This document shows, piece after piece, positions 34,843 through 44,858 of a DNA stretch of 64,000 nt. Source of the stretch: Lentimicrobium saccharophilum (lineage in GTDB: Bacteria > Bacteroidota > Bacteroidia > Bacteroidales > Lentimicrobiaceae); the NCBI RefSeq assembly GCF_001192835.1, contig NZ_DF968182.1:1986345-2050344 (forward strand), written 5' to 3'. The position numbers and the translations under genes are program-made. Below the pieces are notes generated by a model. The model was not told where the DNA came from. It ran no database searches and saw only the letters and a program-made list of their open reading frames with translations. Position 1 is the stretch's first letter. The number at the start of each line of letters is the position of its first letter.

Positions 34843-36624
34843 ATGCAAGTGACCAAAGCCATTACAAACAGGCCGGTGTTTTTATTTCTCGTTGCCTTAA
34901 TAGCTCTATCAGGATGCAGCAAGGATAAGGCAGATACAGGCAATGACAGCATCCCCGGAAACCTTCCGGCGCCTGTGTTTTATAATCTGGCCGTAGAATC
35001 GGACAAAGCCTGCTATCGGCCCGGCGAGGAGGTAAATTTCTCATTGACCGGACCCATAAGCCTGCCGGCAAGGGTAAGGTATAAAAACCTGAACACCCTG
35101 GTTGAAGATATTGAGCTTAACGGAACTGCCTGGAAATGGAAAACCCCCGATACCGATTTCAAAGGTTATCTTGCAGAAGTTTATGGGATGGATAACAACA
35201 AAGAAGTGATCTATGCTTCCATAGCGATTGATGTATCATCCGACTGGACAAAATTTCCGCGTTACGGATTCCTGAGCAATTTCGGTGTTGCAGATGATCA
35301 AAAAATCCCTCAGGTAATAGCTGATTTAAACCGTTATCACATTAACGGGCTTCAATTTTACGACTGGCACAACAAGCATCACAAACCCCTTCCTGTGTCA
35401 GGAGGAATGCCGGAGACAACCTGGAAAGATATCGGTAACAGAATTGTTAGTTTAAGCACAGTTAAACATTACATACAGGCGGCCCACGACCGGAATATGA
35501 AGGCCATGTTCTACAACCTGTTGTACGGCGCGTGGGACAATGCCCAGGCCGATGGGGTAGAACGGGAATGGTACATATTTACCGACAATACGCACACCAA
35601 TCTTGATTTTCATGCACTTTCCAATCCGTTTCTGAGCAACCTCTATCTGCTGGATCCTTCTAATACAGGTTGGCAGCACTACCTGAATGCTCAGCATGAG
35701 ATCGTCTATAACCACCTTGACTTTGACGGCTACCATATTGACCAACTGGGCGACAGAGGTAACAGGTACACTTACAATGGCAATTTCCTGAACCTGGCCC
35801 AGTCATTCGGCTCATTCCTGGAGTCAAACAACACTGCTTTCCCGGGAAAATATGCCGTTATGAATGCAGTAAATCAATACGGGCAGCAAACCCTTGCACA
35901 ATCACCTGTCAACTTTCTTTACACTGAAGTATGGCAACCTTTCGACACCTACAAAGACCTGACATCTATCATCAAACAGAACAACATGCTGACAGGTGCA
36001 ACAAAAAACCAGGTACTTGCCGCCTATGTAAATTACGAACTGTCAGATACAAGGGAATTCTTCAATGACGCATCGGTGCTGTTTGCCGATGCAGTAATCT
36101 TTGCTTTTGGAGGAGCGCATCTCGAACTGGGTGAACACATGCTCAGCAGGGAATATTTCCCGAATAACAAACTCCGGGTCAGCGAGACCCTCAAAACCGC
36201 CCTTATTGCGTATTACGATTTTATGGTAGCTTACCAGAACCTGTTGCGTGATGGAGGCATTTTTAATAACATAACCCTGCATCCGGTTGACGACAAGGTT
36301 AAATTCGCGGCATGGCCTGAAACAAGCGGCTGTGTTTCCGTAGCCGGCAAACAGGTTGGTGAACGCCAGGTGATTCATCTGATTAATTTTTCGGCTGCCA
36401 CCACTACATCATGGCGCGACAACTCAGGAATTCAGGCGATGCCCCCAATCATCAGCGGGGCAAAAATATCATTTACCCATCACGGCCAGATAAACGAAAT
36501 CTGGATGGCATCACCTGACATCGCCGGCGGTTCACCCCGGAATCTGGAGTTCCTGAAGCAAGGCGACAAAATCAGCATTGAAATCCCTTCGCTGAAGTAT
36601 TGGAACATGATTGTTGTGGAATAA
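34843..36624 (+). CDS. GH66 dextranase-like endo-alpha-1,6-glucanase lipoprotein
   Basis: 593 aa from ATG at 34843, chosen because it gives a lipoprotein signal (MQVTKAITNRPVFLFLVALIAL then SGC). The open frame extends 51 codons further upstream, but that part is not signal-like. N-terminal beta domain (~45-140), then a TIM barrel with GH66 motifs: NGLQFYDWHNKHHKPLP, FDGYHIDQLGD (nucleophile Asp near 300) and YTEVWQPFDTY (acid/base Glu near 362). The C-terminal beta domain ends ~590. GH66 enzymes cleave dextran internally. As a surface lipoprotein it would produce isomalto-oligosaccharides for the SusCD pair. Confidence 0.88.
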   Translation: MQVTKAITNRPVFLFLVALIALSGCSKDKADTGNDSIPGNLPAPVFYNLAVESDKACYRPGEEVNFSLTGPISLPARVRYKNLNTLVEDIELNGTAWKWKTPDTDFKGYLAEVYGMDNNKEVIYASIAIDVSSDWTKFPRYGFLSNFGVADDQKIPQVIADLNRYHINGLQFYDWHNKHHKPLPVSGGMPETTWKDIGNRIVSLSTVKHYIQAAHDRNMKAMFYNLLYGAWDNAQADGVEREWYIFTDNTHTNLDFHALSNPFLSNLYLLDPSNTGWQHYLNAQHEIVYNHLDFDGYHIDQLGDRGNRYTYNGNFLNLAQSFGSFLESNNTAFPGKYAVMNAVNQYGQQTLAQSPVNFLYTEVWQPFDTYKDLTSIIKQNNMLTGATKNQVLAAYVNYELSDTREFFNDASVLFADAVIFAFGGAHLELGEHMLSREYFPNNKLRVSETLKTALIAYYDFMVAYQNLLRDGGIFNNITLHPVDDKVKFAAWPETSGCVSVAGKQVGERQVIHLINFSAATTTSWRDNSGIQAMPPIISGAKISFTHHGQINEIWMASPDIAGGSPRNLEFLKQGDKISIEIPSLKYWNMIVVE

Positions 36625-36708
36625 CAGCCGGTTTCATTCCGGGGAAATCAAGCAATGCCAAACAAAAAAATATAAAACTATTAAACACTGACACCAAACA
36701 CTGCCTTC

Positions 36709-39225
36709 ATGAAGATTCTGAAGCTACTGACTTTCTTCGTAATCGTATCCGGAACAATTTTCGCCCGCGACAATGATACCCCTGCCCCTGTTTTTCCGGG
36801 AAACTGCCTTTCGTATCAGATAACCGGGCCACAGGTGACCTTCCGGTGCGAATCTGAAATTAATGTAATGCTGAAACTCTGCTCACCGGGCATAATCAGG
36901 TTCTGGTATGAACAGGGTGAATTCAGCCGGCAGAATGAATCGTTTGCCGTTGTTAATGATGATATTGACAATCAACTTACATGGTCGGTTACCGAACAGG
37001 AATCAGGGTATGAATTATACACAACCTCACTGATTATCAGGATAAAGAAAAGACCTTTTCAGGTAAGGATTTACGACAAATACCAGAAACTTCTGCTCGA
37101 AGATTATGGCAATGAGGGTTTTGAGAAGGTTTCAGACACGATTATCTGCCGAAAACTGCTCAGAGACGGAGAAAATATATATGGATTGGGCGAAAAATCA
37201 GGGAAACTCAACCGCCGGGGCGGGCGCTATACAATGTGGAACAGTGATAAACCCTGCTACGACATCAATGAAGATCCGCTTTATAAAAGTATTCCCTTTT
37301 TTATCAGCAGTGCAGGGTATGGCATTTATTTCGACAATACTTACCGGAGCACTTTTGATTTCGGGGCTTCAAAACAGGACTGCCTGACTATTTCAGCTCC
37401 CGGGGGAGAAATGATCTGTTATTTTATTTATGGCCCTTCAATGCCGCAAATCATCGAAAAATACATGCAGCTTACAGGGAGTCCCATTATGCCTCCGGTG
37501 TGGGCCCTGGGCTTTTCACAGTGCAGGGGATTGCTCACCAATGAACAGCTTACCCGCGACATTGCCGCAGGCTATCGGACGCGCCGGATACCCTGCGACA
37601 TTATTTACCAGGATATCGGGTGGACCAATTATCTGCAGGACTTCAACTGGAGACAGGGCAATTACAAAGACCCTGCCGGCATGCTGTCAGACCTGGCGGA
37701 CAATGGTTTCAAAGTCATAGTTTCACAAGACCCTGTAATCTCACAAAATAATACCATACAATGGAAAGAGGCCGATTCAATGGGCTATCTGGTCAGCGAT
37801 ATACGAACCGGAAAAGCGTATGATATGCCCTGGCCCTGGGGAGGCAACTGCGGCGTGGTCGATTTTACCAATCCTGCCGTTGCCGGTTGGTGGGGCGACT
37901 ATCAGCAGAAAGCCATCAGGGATGGTGTAAAAGGGTTCTGGACAGATATGGGCGAACCGGCATGGAGCAATACGGAAGACACCGACCGGCTGTTTATGAA
38001 ACACCATCTGGGCATGCACAACGAAATTCATAATGTTTATGGCCATACCTGGGATAAGGTTGTAACTGAACAATTTGAAAAACACAATCCGGGCCAACGC
38101 ATTTTTCAGATGACCCGGTCAGCATTTGCCGGTATGCAACGCTTCACCTTTGGATGGTCGGGCGATGCCGGTGATGGCAATGATGTAACAAACGGATGGA
38201 AGCGGCTAAGATACCTGATTCCGCTCGCCTTGTCCTCCGGTATGAGCGGTATTCCATTCTGGAGTTGCGATATTTCAGGCTACTGCGGCGATATAACCGA
38301 CTACGAAGCCATGGCAGAATTGTATGTCCGCTGGCTTCAGTTCGGGGTTTTCAACCCGATAAGCAGGGCCCATCATGAAGGCAACAACGCGGTTGAACCC
38401 TGGCTGTTTGGCCCTGACGCTGAGGAGGCCTGTACCAACGCCATCAACACAAAATATACACTGCTCCCATATATTTACAGCCATGCAAGACAAACCTTTG
38501 ACAAAGGGTTACCGCTTATGCGGCCAATGGTGATGGCATTCCCCGAAGACAAAGAAACACATAACCTCGATACTCAGTTTATGTTTGGCAGCGATTTGCT
38601 GGTAGCCCCGGTCGTGCACCCCAATGCACATATTGCTGAAGTGTACCTGCCCGAAGGGGAATGGGCCAGTTTCAACGATCCGTTTACCCGGTATCCGGGT
38701 AACCAGTGGATTGCATATCCGGTTTCATTGCAAACCATTCCTGTTTTCGTAAAGGCAGGCGCTGTTATACCCATGATGCCGGTTATGCAATACATTTATG
38801 AAAAGCCTGATGCCCCCGTATGGTTCACTGTTTTTCCCGCGGCCAACGGCAATTCATCCGCCATGCTATATGCAGACGATGGTGAGTCGAACGACTACAA
38901 AAAAGACATTTATTCGACAACCGGAGTTAAGTGCAGTTTCAGAAATCATGATATCAGGCTTCTGTTCGAAAAGAAAGATTTCAATGGGGGATATAACTCG
39001 GGTAAACGCAACACAGGAGTGAGAATATTTACACAGAATGCCCCTGAAAGTGTGACACTGAATGGTATTAAGGCTAAGAAACTTGCAGATACCAGGCTGC
39101 AGGAAAGCTGGTATACAGGCCATAATTCAGCTGCATGGTCATACGATAAAAAAAATGCGATTCTCTGGATCAGATTTCCGGAAACAAAAGATACCTCAGA
39201 CATCACAATCAAATTTTCCCGTTAA
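36709..39225 (+). CDS. GH31 alpha-glucosidase (isomaltase-type candidate)
   Basis: 838 aa with signal peptide (MKILKLLTFFVIVSGTIFA). N-terminal beta-sandwich (~25-230), then the catalytic barrel with GFWTDMGEP (nucleophile Asp near 413) and FGWSGDAGDGND (acid/base region), both standard for GH31. A C-terminal beta domain (~640-838) contains ADDGESNDY. Periplasmic exo-alpha-glucosidase that would remove glucose from imported isomalto-oligosaccharides. The order GH66 then GH31 copies the Bacteroides dextran locus. Its stop overlaps the next start by 1 bp. Confidence 0.93.
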   Translation: MKILKLLTFFVIVSGTIFARDNDTPAPVFPGNCLSYQITGPQVTFRCESEINVMLKLCSPGIIRFWYEQGEFSRQNESFAVVNDDIDNQLTWSVTEQESGYELYTTSLIIRIKKRPFQVRIYDKYQKLLLEDYGNEGFEKVSDTIICRKLLRDGENIYGLGEKSGKLNRRGGRYTMWNSDKPCYDINEDPLYKSIPFFISSAGYGIYFDNTYRSTFDFGASKQDCLTISAPGGEMICYFIYGPSMPQIIEKYMQLTGSPIMPPVWALGFSQCRGLLTNEQLTRDIAAGYRTRRIPCDIIYQDIGWTNYLQDFNWRQGNYKDPAGMLSDLADNGFKVIVSQDPVISQNNTIQWKEADSMGYLVSDIRTGKAYDMPWPWGGNCGVVDFTNPAVAGWWGDYQQKAIRDGVKGFWTDMGEPAWSNTEDTDRLFMKHHLGMHNEIHNVYGHTWDKVVTEQFEKHNPGQRIFQMTRSAFAGMQRFTFGWSGDAGDGNDVTNGWKRLRYLIPLALSSGMSGIPFWSCDISGYCGDITDYEAMAELYVRWLQFGVFNPISRAHHEGNNAVEPWLFGPDAEEACTNAINTKYTLLPYIYSHARQTFDKGLPLMRPMVMAFPEDKETHNLDTQFMFGSDLLVAPVVHPNAHIAEVYLPEGEWASFNDPFTRYPGNQWIAYPVSLQTIPVFVKAGAVIPMMPVMQYIYEKPDAPVWFTVFPAANGNSSAMLYADDGESNDYKKDIYSTTGVKCSFRNHDIRLLFEKKDFNGGYNSGKRNTGVRIFTQNAPESVTLNGIKAKKLADTRLQESWYTGHNSAAWSYDKKNAILWIRFPETKDTSDITIKFSR

Positions 39226-41915
39226 TGATAAAGCGAATTATTTTTTTCTCCGGCCTTCTGCTCACTTGCTTGCCGGCAGCATACTGTCAGGAACACGCAA
39301 AGACAATTTATCACTCCGAAGCATATTCCATTTATCAAAACAAGGTAGTACAGGACAGTTTCACAGCAACTGCCACATCAGCCACAAGCCTGACATCTGA
39401 TTACAAAAGCCCTGAAAATGGCAGATACAGCCCGGATATAATTTTTAAATTCAGTATCAACCTGCGCGACAATGAAATGGCCTCAGGGCACGATCATAAA
39501 GTCACCCTGCAGCCGGTCAACGGACAATGCACCACAACAGTCCGGTTTGGAAAACAATTTACTCAAACAGCAGAAACAACCGGTTATGACAACCTGGGCC
39601 AAAACACACGCTGGGTATTGCGCCTCGACATGCGGGAAGTTTTGTATGCCTTTGAAAAACAAGGTTTCTACACGTTGTATAACGGTGAAAAACTCTACCG
39701 TGATGACTTTAAGGGTGTATATGTTGCCGGCAATCAGCCGCCACTGAGCTGGGATTTCAACAATCTGAACTCACAGCCCGGCCTGCAGCTTACTGACGAA
39801 GACCATGACGGCATCTTCCAAACCACCCTGGTAATGAATTCGCATGACAACAGCAAAACCACCGCGTCATCATGGACACTGTCAAAGGACATCTCCGCAT
39901 TCCCGGCCTATCATTCTGACTATCTGATATCCGACGCATTGTATAACCTTGCCCTGGAGGAGATGGTGAAAGCGGTTGAACCCGACAGCACATTCAGAAC
40001 AGGTAAGGAGTGGGCTGGTGTGTGGACGCGCGATATCAGTTACAGCATCATCCTGTCCATGGCATATCTGCAACCGCAGGTAGCCATGAACAGCCTTATG
40101 CGTAAGGTAAAAAATGGCAGAATTATTCAGGACACCGGCACAGGGGGAGCATATCCGGTTTCAACCGACAGGATGATCTGGGCCGTAGCAGCATGGGAAG
40201 TCTATAAAGCCACCGGCAGCAAGGAGTGGCTGGATCAAATTTACCCTATAATAAGAAACTCCGTTGAGGATGATCTTCACAATATCTGCAATCCGGAAAC
40301 CGGCCTGGTAAAAGGCGAATCATCGTTTCTCGACTGGAGGGAACAGACCTATCCCCGGTGGATGCAGCCTGCCGATATCTTTTCTTCAGAAAACCTTGGC
40401 ACCAACGCCGTTCATTATCAGGCAAATATCGTCCTTGCTGAGATTGCCGGCCGTTTGGGCGAGTCAGAAGCAACCGGAAAATACCTGGAAAATGCAGGAA
40501 AAATCAAAGCCGGAATCAACAAATTTCTATGGATGCCCGACAAAGGATACTATGGGCAGTATCTTTACGGCCGAAATTTCCAATTGCTGTCACCAAGATC
40601 TGAAGCCCTTGGAGAAGCGCTTTGCATCCTGTTTGGAATCAGCGGTCAGGACCAAAGCATTTCCATAGTAAGGAAAGTGCCGGTAACCGACTTCGGGATT
40701 CCGTGCATCTTTCCGCAGATACCCGGCATACCCCCTTACCATAACAATGGCATCTGGCCTTTTGTACAATCATACTGGGCCCTGGCCTCGGCCAAAGCAG
40801 GAAACGAGAATGCCGTGGTTGAGTCCATCGCTGCTATATACAGACCTGCAGCCCTGTTTCTTACCAATAAAGAAAATTTTGTAGCCGGATCGGGCGATTA
40901 TGCAGGCACACAAATCAATTCGGACAACATGCTCTGGAGCCTCTCCGGCAGCATCGCCCTGGTGCACAAAATCCTTTTCGGGCTGGAATTAAGAACAGAC
41001 AGCCTTTCATTTCAACCTTTTATTCCCGAAGCACTCAGCGGCAAACAATCACTAACCGGATTCAGGTACCGCGATATGGTGCTCGACATTGAAACGGAAG
41101 GTTACGGCAATAAAATCCTCCGTTTTACCATAGATGATATAGCAACCAATGCCTTTGCAGTTCCCGCCACCCTTAAAGGAAAGCACAGGATAAAAATCAT
41201 CCTCGACGGCTTTACAGGAGCCGAAAACACCATCAACAAATGCGCGAATGATTTTTCGCCCGAAACGCCCCAGGTGAAATATGAAGATGGTATACTTTCA
41301 TGGGATATTATTGAAAATGCAACCGGATACATAATCATCTGCAATGGAAAGACCATTGACACCACGCATGATAACCACTACCGGGTTGAATCGAACGGAT
41401 ATGCAGAGTTCCAGGTTGTAGCAAAAGGACTAAGCAACACCATTTCATTTGCTTCTGAACCATTGGCTGTGTATGAAAAAGATATGTGCATTTCGCTGAA
41501 TATTGAAGACTTTGCAGGCCCGGTGGCCGGAGAATTCAGGGATTATACAGGGAGAGGCTATATTATGCTTCGCAAAAATGAAAACGGCGATATTACCATT
41601 CCTGTAGATATTCCGGAAAAAGGTACATATTCCATACAGATCAGATATGCCAATGGCAACGGGCCGGTTAACACTGAGAATAAATGTGCTGTTCGCAGCC
41701 TGAAACTTAATGGAATTGATTCCGGCATATTCGTATTCCCGCAAAGGGGTGCAGGCGAATGGTCAAACTGGGGATTATCCAATGTGGCGATTGTTTCGAT
41801 GGAAAAAGGGGGAAATATCCTCCAACTCTCCTACAGACCTGAGAATGAAAACATGCATGGCGAGGTCAATGATGTTGCGGTTGACAGCATTATGCTGATA
41901 AAGACGGGCTTATGA
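39225..41915 (+). CDS. Multidomain six-hairpin glycosidase (GH15/debranching-enzyme-like)
   Basis: 896 aa with signal peptide (~1-21). A beta domain (~30-215) has an EF-hand-like DEDHDGIFQT. An (alpha/alpha)6-barrel (~225-620) carries EWAGVWTRDISYSI, recalling the W-x-RD motif of GH15 glucoamylases and of amylo-alpha-1,6-glucosidases, and FLDWREQTYP plus GIWPFVQSYWALA. After an Ig/FN3-like piece (~680-760) a CBM6/35-like domain (~770-896) ends the protein. No standard family assignment is certain. It extends the locus beyond the usual dextran set and may attack branch points or isomaltose ends (inference). Last gene of the operon. Confidence 0.7.
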   Translation: MIKRIIFFSGLLLTCLPAAYCQEHAKTIYHSEAYSIYQNKVVQDSFTATATSATSLTSDYKSPENGRYSPDIIFKFSINLRDNEMASGHDHKVTLQPVNGQCTTTVRFGKQFTQTAETTGYDNLGQNTRWVLRLDMREVLYAFEKQGFYTLYNGEKLYRDDFKGVYVAGNQPPLSWDFNNLNSQPGLQLTDEDHDGIFQTTLVMNSHDNSKTTASSWTLSKDISAFPAYHSDYLISDALYNLALEEMVKAVEPDSTFRTGKEWAGVWTRDISYSIILSMAYLQPQVAMNSLMRKVKNGRIIQDTGTGGAYPVSTDRMIWAVAAWEVYKATGSKEWLDQIYPIIRNSVEDDLHNICNPETGLVKGESSFLDWREQTYPRWMQPADIFSSENLGTNAVHYQANIVLAEIAGRLGESEATGKYLENAGKIKAGINKFLWMPDKGYYGQYLYGRNFQLLSPRSEALGEALCILFGISGQDQSISIVRKVPVTDFGIPCIFPQIPGIPPYHNNGIWPFVQSYWALASAKAGNENAVVESIAAIYRPAALFLTNKENFVAGSGDYAGTQINSDNMLWSLSGSIALVHKILFGLELRTDSLSFQPFIPEALSGKQSLTGFRYRDMVLDIETEGYGNKILRFTIDDIATNAFAVPATLKGKHRIKIILDGFTGAENTINKCANDFSPETPQVKYEDGILSWDIIENATGYIIICNGKTIDTTHDNHYRVESNGYAEFQVVAKGLSNTISFASEPLAVYEKDMCISLNIEDFAGPVAGEFRDYTGRGYIMLRKNENGDITIPVDIPEKGTYSIQIRYANGNGPVNTENKCAVRSLKLNGIDSGIFVFPQRGAGEWSNWGLSNVAIVSMEKGGNILQLSYRPENENMHGEVNDVAVDSIMLIKTGL

Positions 41916-42054
41916 TTCACATTCCTGAGAGGCTCTTTAAGCGATGAACAGGCCTCAGGCTACAGGAGACGATTCCGGATAAAAGGTCTTAACCGCTTGA
42001 ATCCTGTATTGGCATATGCAAAACAGCATTCATGCGTGACGACCGGCAATTCTT

Positions 42055-42954
42055 TTAAGTCAATTCCTCCATCAGCATCTTTTTTGCATCCTTTAGTCTG
42101 GCTTTCTCCGCTTCGGGCAGCACGGGATATTCCACCTTCAGCTCCTTCAGCCGATTGATGATGATATTGCTCACGGCATATCGCATAAACCATTTGCGGT
42201 CGGCCGGGATCACAAACCAGGGGGCATGTTCGGTGGAAGTTGAGGTGAGCATATCGCTGTATGCATTCATATAATCATCCCAGTGGGCGCGCTCCTTTAC
42301 ATCGCCGGAAGAGAATTTCCAGTTTTTTGCAGGATCTTCAATGCGCTCCAGAAAACGCTTCTTCTGTTCCTCTTTAGAGACATTCAGGAAAAACTTCAGG
42401 ATAATGGTGCCGTTCTCGGTCAGGTGCTTTTCGAGGTCGTTGATCTGCCGGTAACGGCTTTTCCAGAAATCCCTATCCACCGCATCCACGGTTTTAATCC
42501 CCGGAAGGTTCTGCGCCAGCAGGTACTCAGGATGCACCTTTACCACCAGCACCTCTTCGTAATACGAACGGTTAAATATCCCGAACCTGCCGCGCTCGGG
42601 AAGACATTTGTAGGTTCGCCAGATGTAATCATGATCCAGCTCAGTGGCCGAAGGGATCTTGAAACTGTAGACTTCACAGCCCTGGGGATTAAGGCCCGAC
42701 ATCACGTGCTTGATGGTGCCGTCCTTGCCCGCAGCATCCATCGCCTGGAATATCAGCAAAACCGCATACCGGTTATGGGCGTAGAGTTTATCCTGAAGCC
42801 CGATCAGCTCATTCACGTTTTCCTCCAGGAGTTTTACCCCTTCATCTTTCCCGTTAAGGATTCCCTTGTAGGACGAATCAAAGTCCGATACCCTGATTTT
42901 TGTTCCGGGCTTTGCCAGAATGGCCGGGTCGTGCAGCAGGTTTTTCTTTCTCAT
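42055..42954 (-). CDS. ppk2: Polyphosphate kinase 2 family enzyme
   Basis: 299 aa. Walker A-like AMDAAGKDGTIKHV (71-84), the PPK2 lid RGRFGIFNRSYYEEVLVV (121-138), the VVKVHPEYL stretch and a basic KKRFLERI helix are hallmark PPK2 features. One-domain length fits PPK2 class I or III. It transfers phosphate between polyphosphate and nucleoside (mono/di)phosphates in the cytosol. It stands alone and converges with the PUL. Confidence 0.92.
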   Translation of the reverse strand: MRKKNLLHDPAILAKPGTKIRVSDFDSSYKGILNGKDEGVKLLEENVNELIGLQDKLYAHNRYAVLLIFQAMDAAGKDGTIKHVMSGLNPQGCEVYSFKIPSATELDHDYIWRTYKCLPERGRFGIFNRSYYEEVLVVKVHPEYLLAQNLPGIKTVDAVDRDFWKSRYRQINDLEKHLTENGTIILKFFLNVSKEEQKKRFLERIEDPAKNWKFSSGDVKERAHWDDYMNAYSDMLTSTSTEHAPWFVIPADRKWFMRYAVSNIIINRLKELKVEYPVLPEAEKARLKDAKKMLMEELT

Positions 42955-43239
42955 AAACTTCAGATTTCAGCTTAATGGATTACATCTGCTAAAGATAGAA
43001 AATCAGGCCTCAAAAGTTAAAAAATTATTCATAAAAAAATCACACAAATAAGTTCTTGCATTTTACAAACAGCAACCTAACCAATCAAGCATTTAATTTA
43101 TTGTAATACAACTTATTATGAATGCTTTTATGTACCTTCAATCAATAAAATAATATATTCGTAATCATTTTAAATAAATATTTATTTTACCGGCCCGAAA
43201 AAAAGCCGTATCTTGCAAACCGAACAAAACCCAATCTAT

Positions 43240-43695
43240 ATGATGAACTTTCAATTAAGTGTATTCAATGCAGTATTAAAACCAGGGATTAATGACAAAA
43301 ATGCGCTAGCCGATTTTCTGTTCGAGCACCTTGACCAGTTTGGCGACAAAAAAGAGGACATTATGAAGGCCATTGATTTTTCTGTCAAAGACAGGGCATC
43401 GTTCGGAGGATTTACGCTGGTGGCAAAGGACAATGGCAGTATAATAGGGGCTGTAGTGGTGAATCAGACGGGAATGGAAGGTTATATTCCTGAAAACATC
43501 CTTGTATACATTGCCACCCATCGCAATTACCGGGGGAAAGGCGTTGGGAAAAGCCTTATGCAGGAAGCCATAAATATGGCCCATGGCGACATCGCCCTGC
43601 ATGTGGAGCCGGATAATCCCGCGAGGTATCTTTATCAGAAACTGGGCTTCGACAACAAATACCTTGAAATGCGTCTTAAAAAAGAGGCCGTCTGA
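43240..43695 (+). CDS. GNAT-family N-acetyltransferase
   Basis: 151 aa from ATG 43240 (a second ATG follows at once); an upstream in-frame TTG at 43213 is less likely. Acetyl-CoA binding signature RNYRGKGVGKSLMQEA near 102-117, and NPARYLYQKLGF near the C-terminus. Its TGA overlaps the ATG of the following racemase-like gene (TGATG), so the two are coupled. The pair may modify and epimerise an amino acid or its derivative (inference). Confidence 0.88.
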   Translation: MMNFQLSVFNAVLKPGINDKNALADFLFEHLDQFGDKKEDIMKAIDFSVKDRASFGGFTLVAKDNGSIIGAVVVNQTGMEGYIPENILVYIATHRNYRGKGVGKSLMQEAINMAHGDIALHVEPDNPARYLYQKLGFDNKYLEMRLKKEAV

Positions 43696-44765
43696 TGGCA
43701 TTCATAACGCTGGATCAGCAAAAGTTAAAAGATAATTACCATTATCTGGATAAACTTTTCCGGGAGGAAGGCATACAGTGGGCGGTTGTCTCCAAGCTGC
43801 TCTGCGGAAACAGACTCTACCTTCAGGAGGTAATCAGCCTGGGAATCCATCAGTTGTGCGACTCCAGGGTATCCAACCTCAGGGCCATCAAAAAGATGTC
43901 GCCCGAAATTGAAACAATTTACATCAAACCTCCTCCCATGCGCTCCATTCCGGAGATCGTGCGTTATGCCGACATCAGTTTCAATACAGGGTTGAGCACC
44001 ATACAGGCACTTTCGGCCGAGGCGGAAAAACAGGGGAAGGTTCACCAGGTAATTATCATGGTCGAGATGGGTGAACTGCGCGAAGGCGTGATGCGCGATG
44101 ACCTGATAGAGTTTTACGAAAAGGTCTTCCGGCTCCCGCACATCAACGTCGTTGGCATAGGCACCAACCTGAGCTGCCTTTACGGCGTGCTTCCCAACCA
44201 CGACAAGCTGATACAGCTCAGCCTCTATAAACAATTGATCGAAGCGAAGTTTAACCGAAAAATCCCTTATGTGTCAGGCGGTTCCTCGGTGTCCATCCCG
44301 CTGATCTTTGAGAAGATACTGCCAAAAGGGATCAACCATTTCAGGGTAGGTGAAACCCTCTTTCTGGGAACGGATGTCTATCATGATACAGTCATCAACG
44401 GCATGCACAACGATGTGCTGCGCCTGTATGCCGAAATCATTGAACTGATCGAAAAACCCACCGTTCCCATGGGCGAAATCGGCACCAATGTTGAAGGACA
44501 CAGTTTCAGTTTCGACGCTGAGTCATCAGGAAAAACAGCCTGCCGGGCAATCCTCGACATCGGCCTGCTGGATGTGGAAAGCAACCACCTTTTCCCGGCT
44601 GATCCGCAGATAAAATTTGCCGGCAGCAGCAGCGATATGATCGTGATCGACCTGGGCGGGAACGAAAAAAATTACAAAACCGGCGATCTCGTGGAATTCA
44701 AAATGGATTATATGGGGGCGCTCCGCATCATGAACTCAAGATATATCGGCAAGCAGGTGAGGTAA
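43695..44765 (+). CDS. PLP-dependent amino-acid racemase (alanine/ornithine racemase-like, fold type III)
   Basis: 356 aa. The N-terminal barrel carries WAVVSKLLCGN near residue 27-37, with the Lys expected to bind pyridoxal phosphate, then EMGELREGV, GIGTNLSC, SGGSSVSIP and NHFRVGETLFLG. This set is closer to ornithine racemase (Orr) and YhfX-like proteins than to Alr. The C-terminal beta domain is short and ends YMGALRIMNSRYIGK. Cytosolic. Coupled to the GNAT gene by a stop/start overlap. Confidence 0.85.
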   Translation: MAFITLDQQKLKDNYHYLDKLFREEGIQWAVVSKLLCGNRLYLQEVISLGIHQLCDSRVSNLRAIKKMSPEIETIYIKPPPMRSIPEIVRYADISFNTGLSTIQALSAEAEKQGKVHQVIIMVEMGELREGVMRDDLIEFYEKVFRLPHINVVGIGTNLSCLYGVLPNHDKLIQLSLYKQLIEAKFNRKIPYVSGGSSVSIPLIFEKILPKGINHFRVGETLFLGTDVYHDTVINGMHNDVLRLYAEIIELIEKPTVPMGEIGTNVEGHSFSFDAESSGKTACRAILDIGLLDVESNHLFPADPQIKFAGSSSDMIVIDLGGNEKNYKTGDLVEFKMDYMGALRIMNSRYIGKQVR

Positions 44766-44858
44766 TCCCATTTATTGCATTGCATAAATACTGATATTTG
44801 CATTTCATTAGCCTGAAAGGGCTTTTTTTCAGTATTGTCACCCTCACACAAACCTGTT

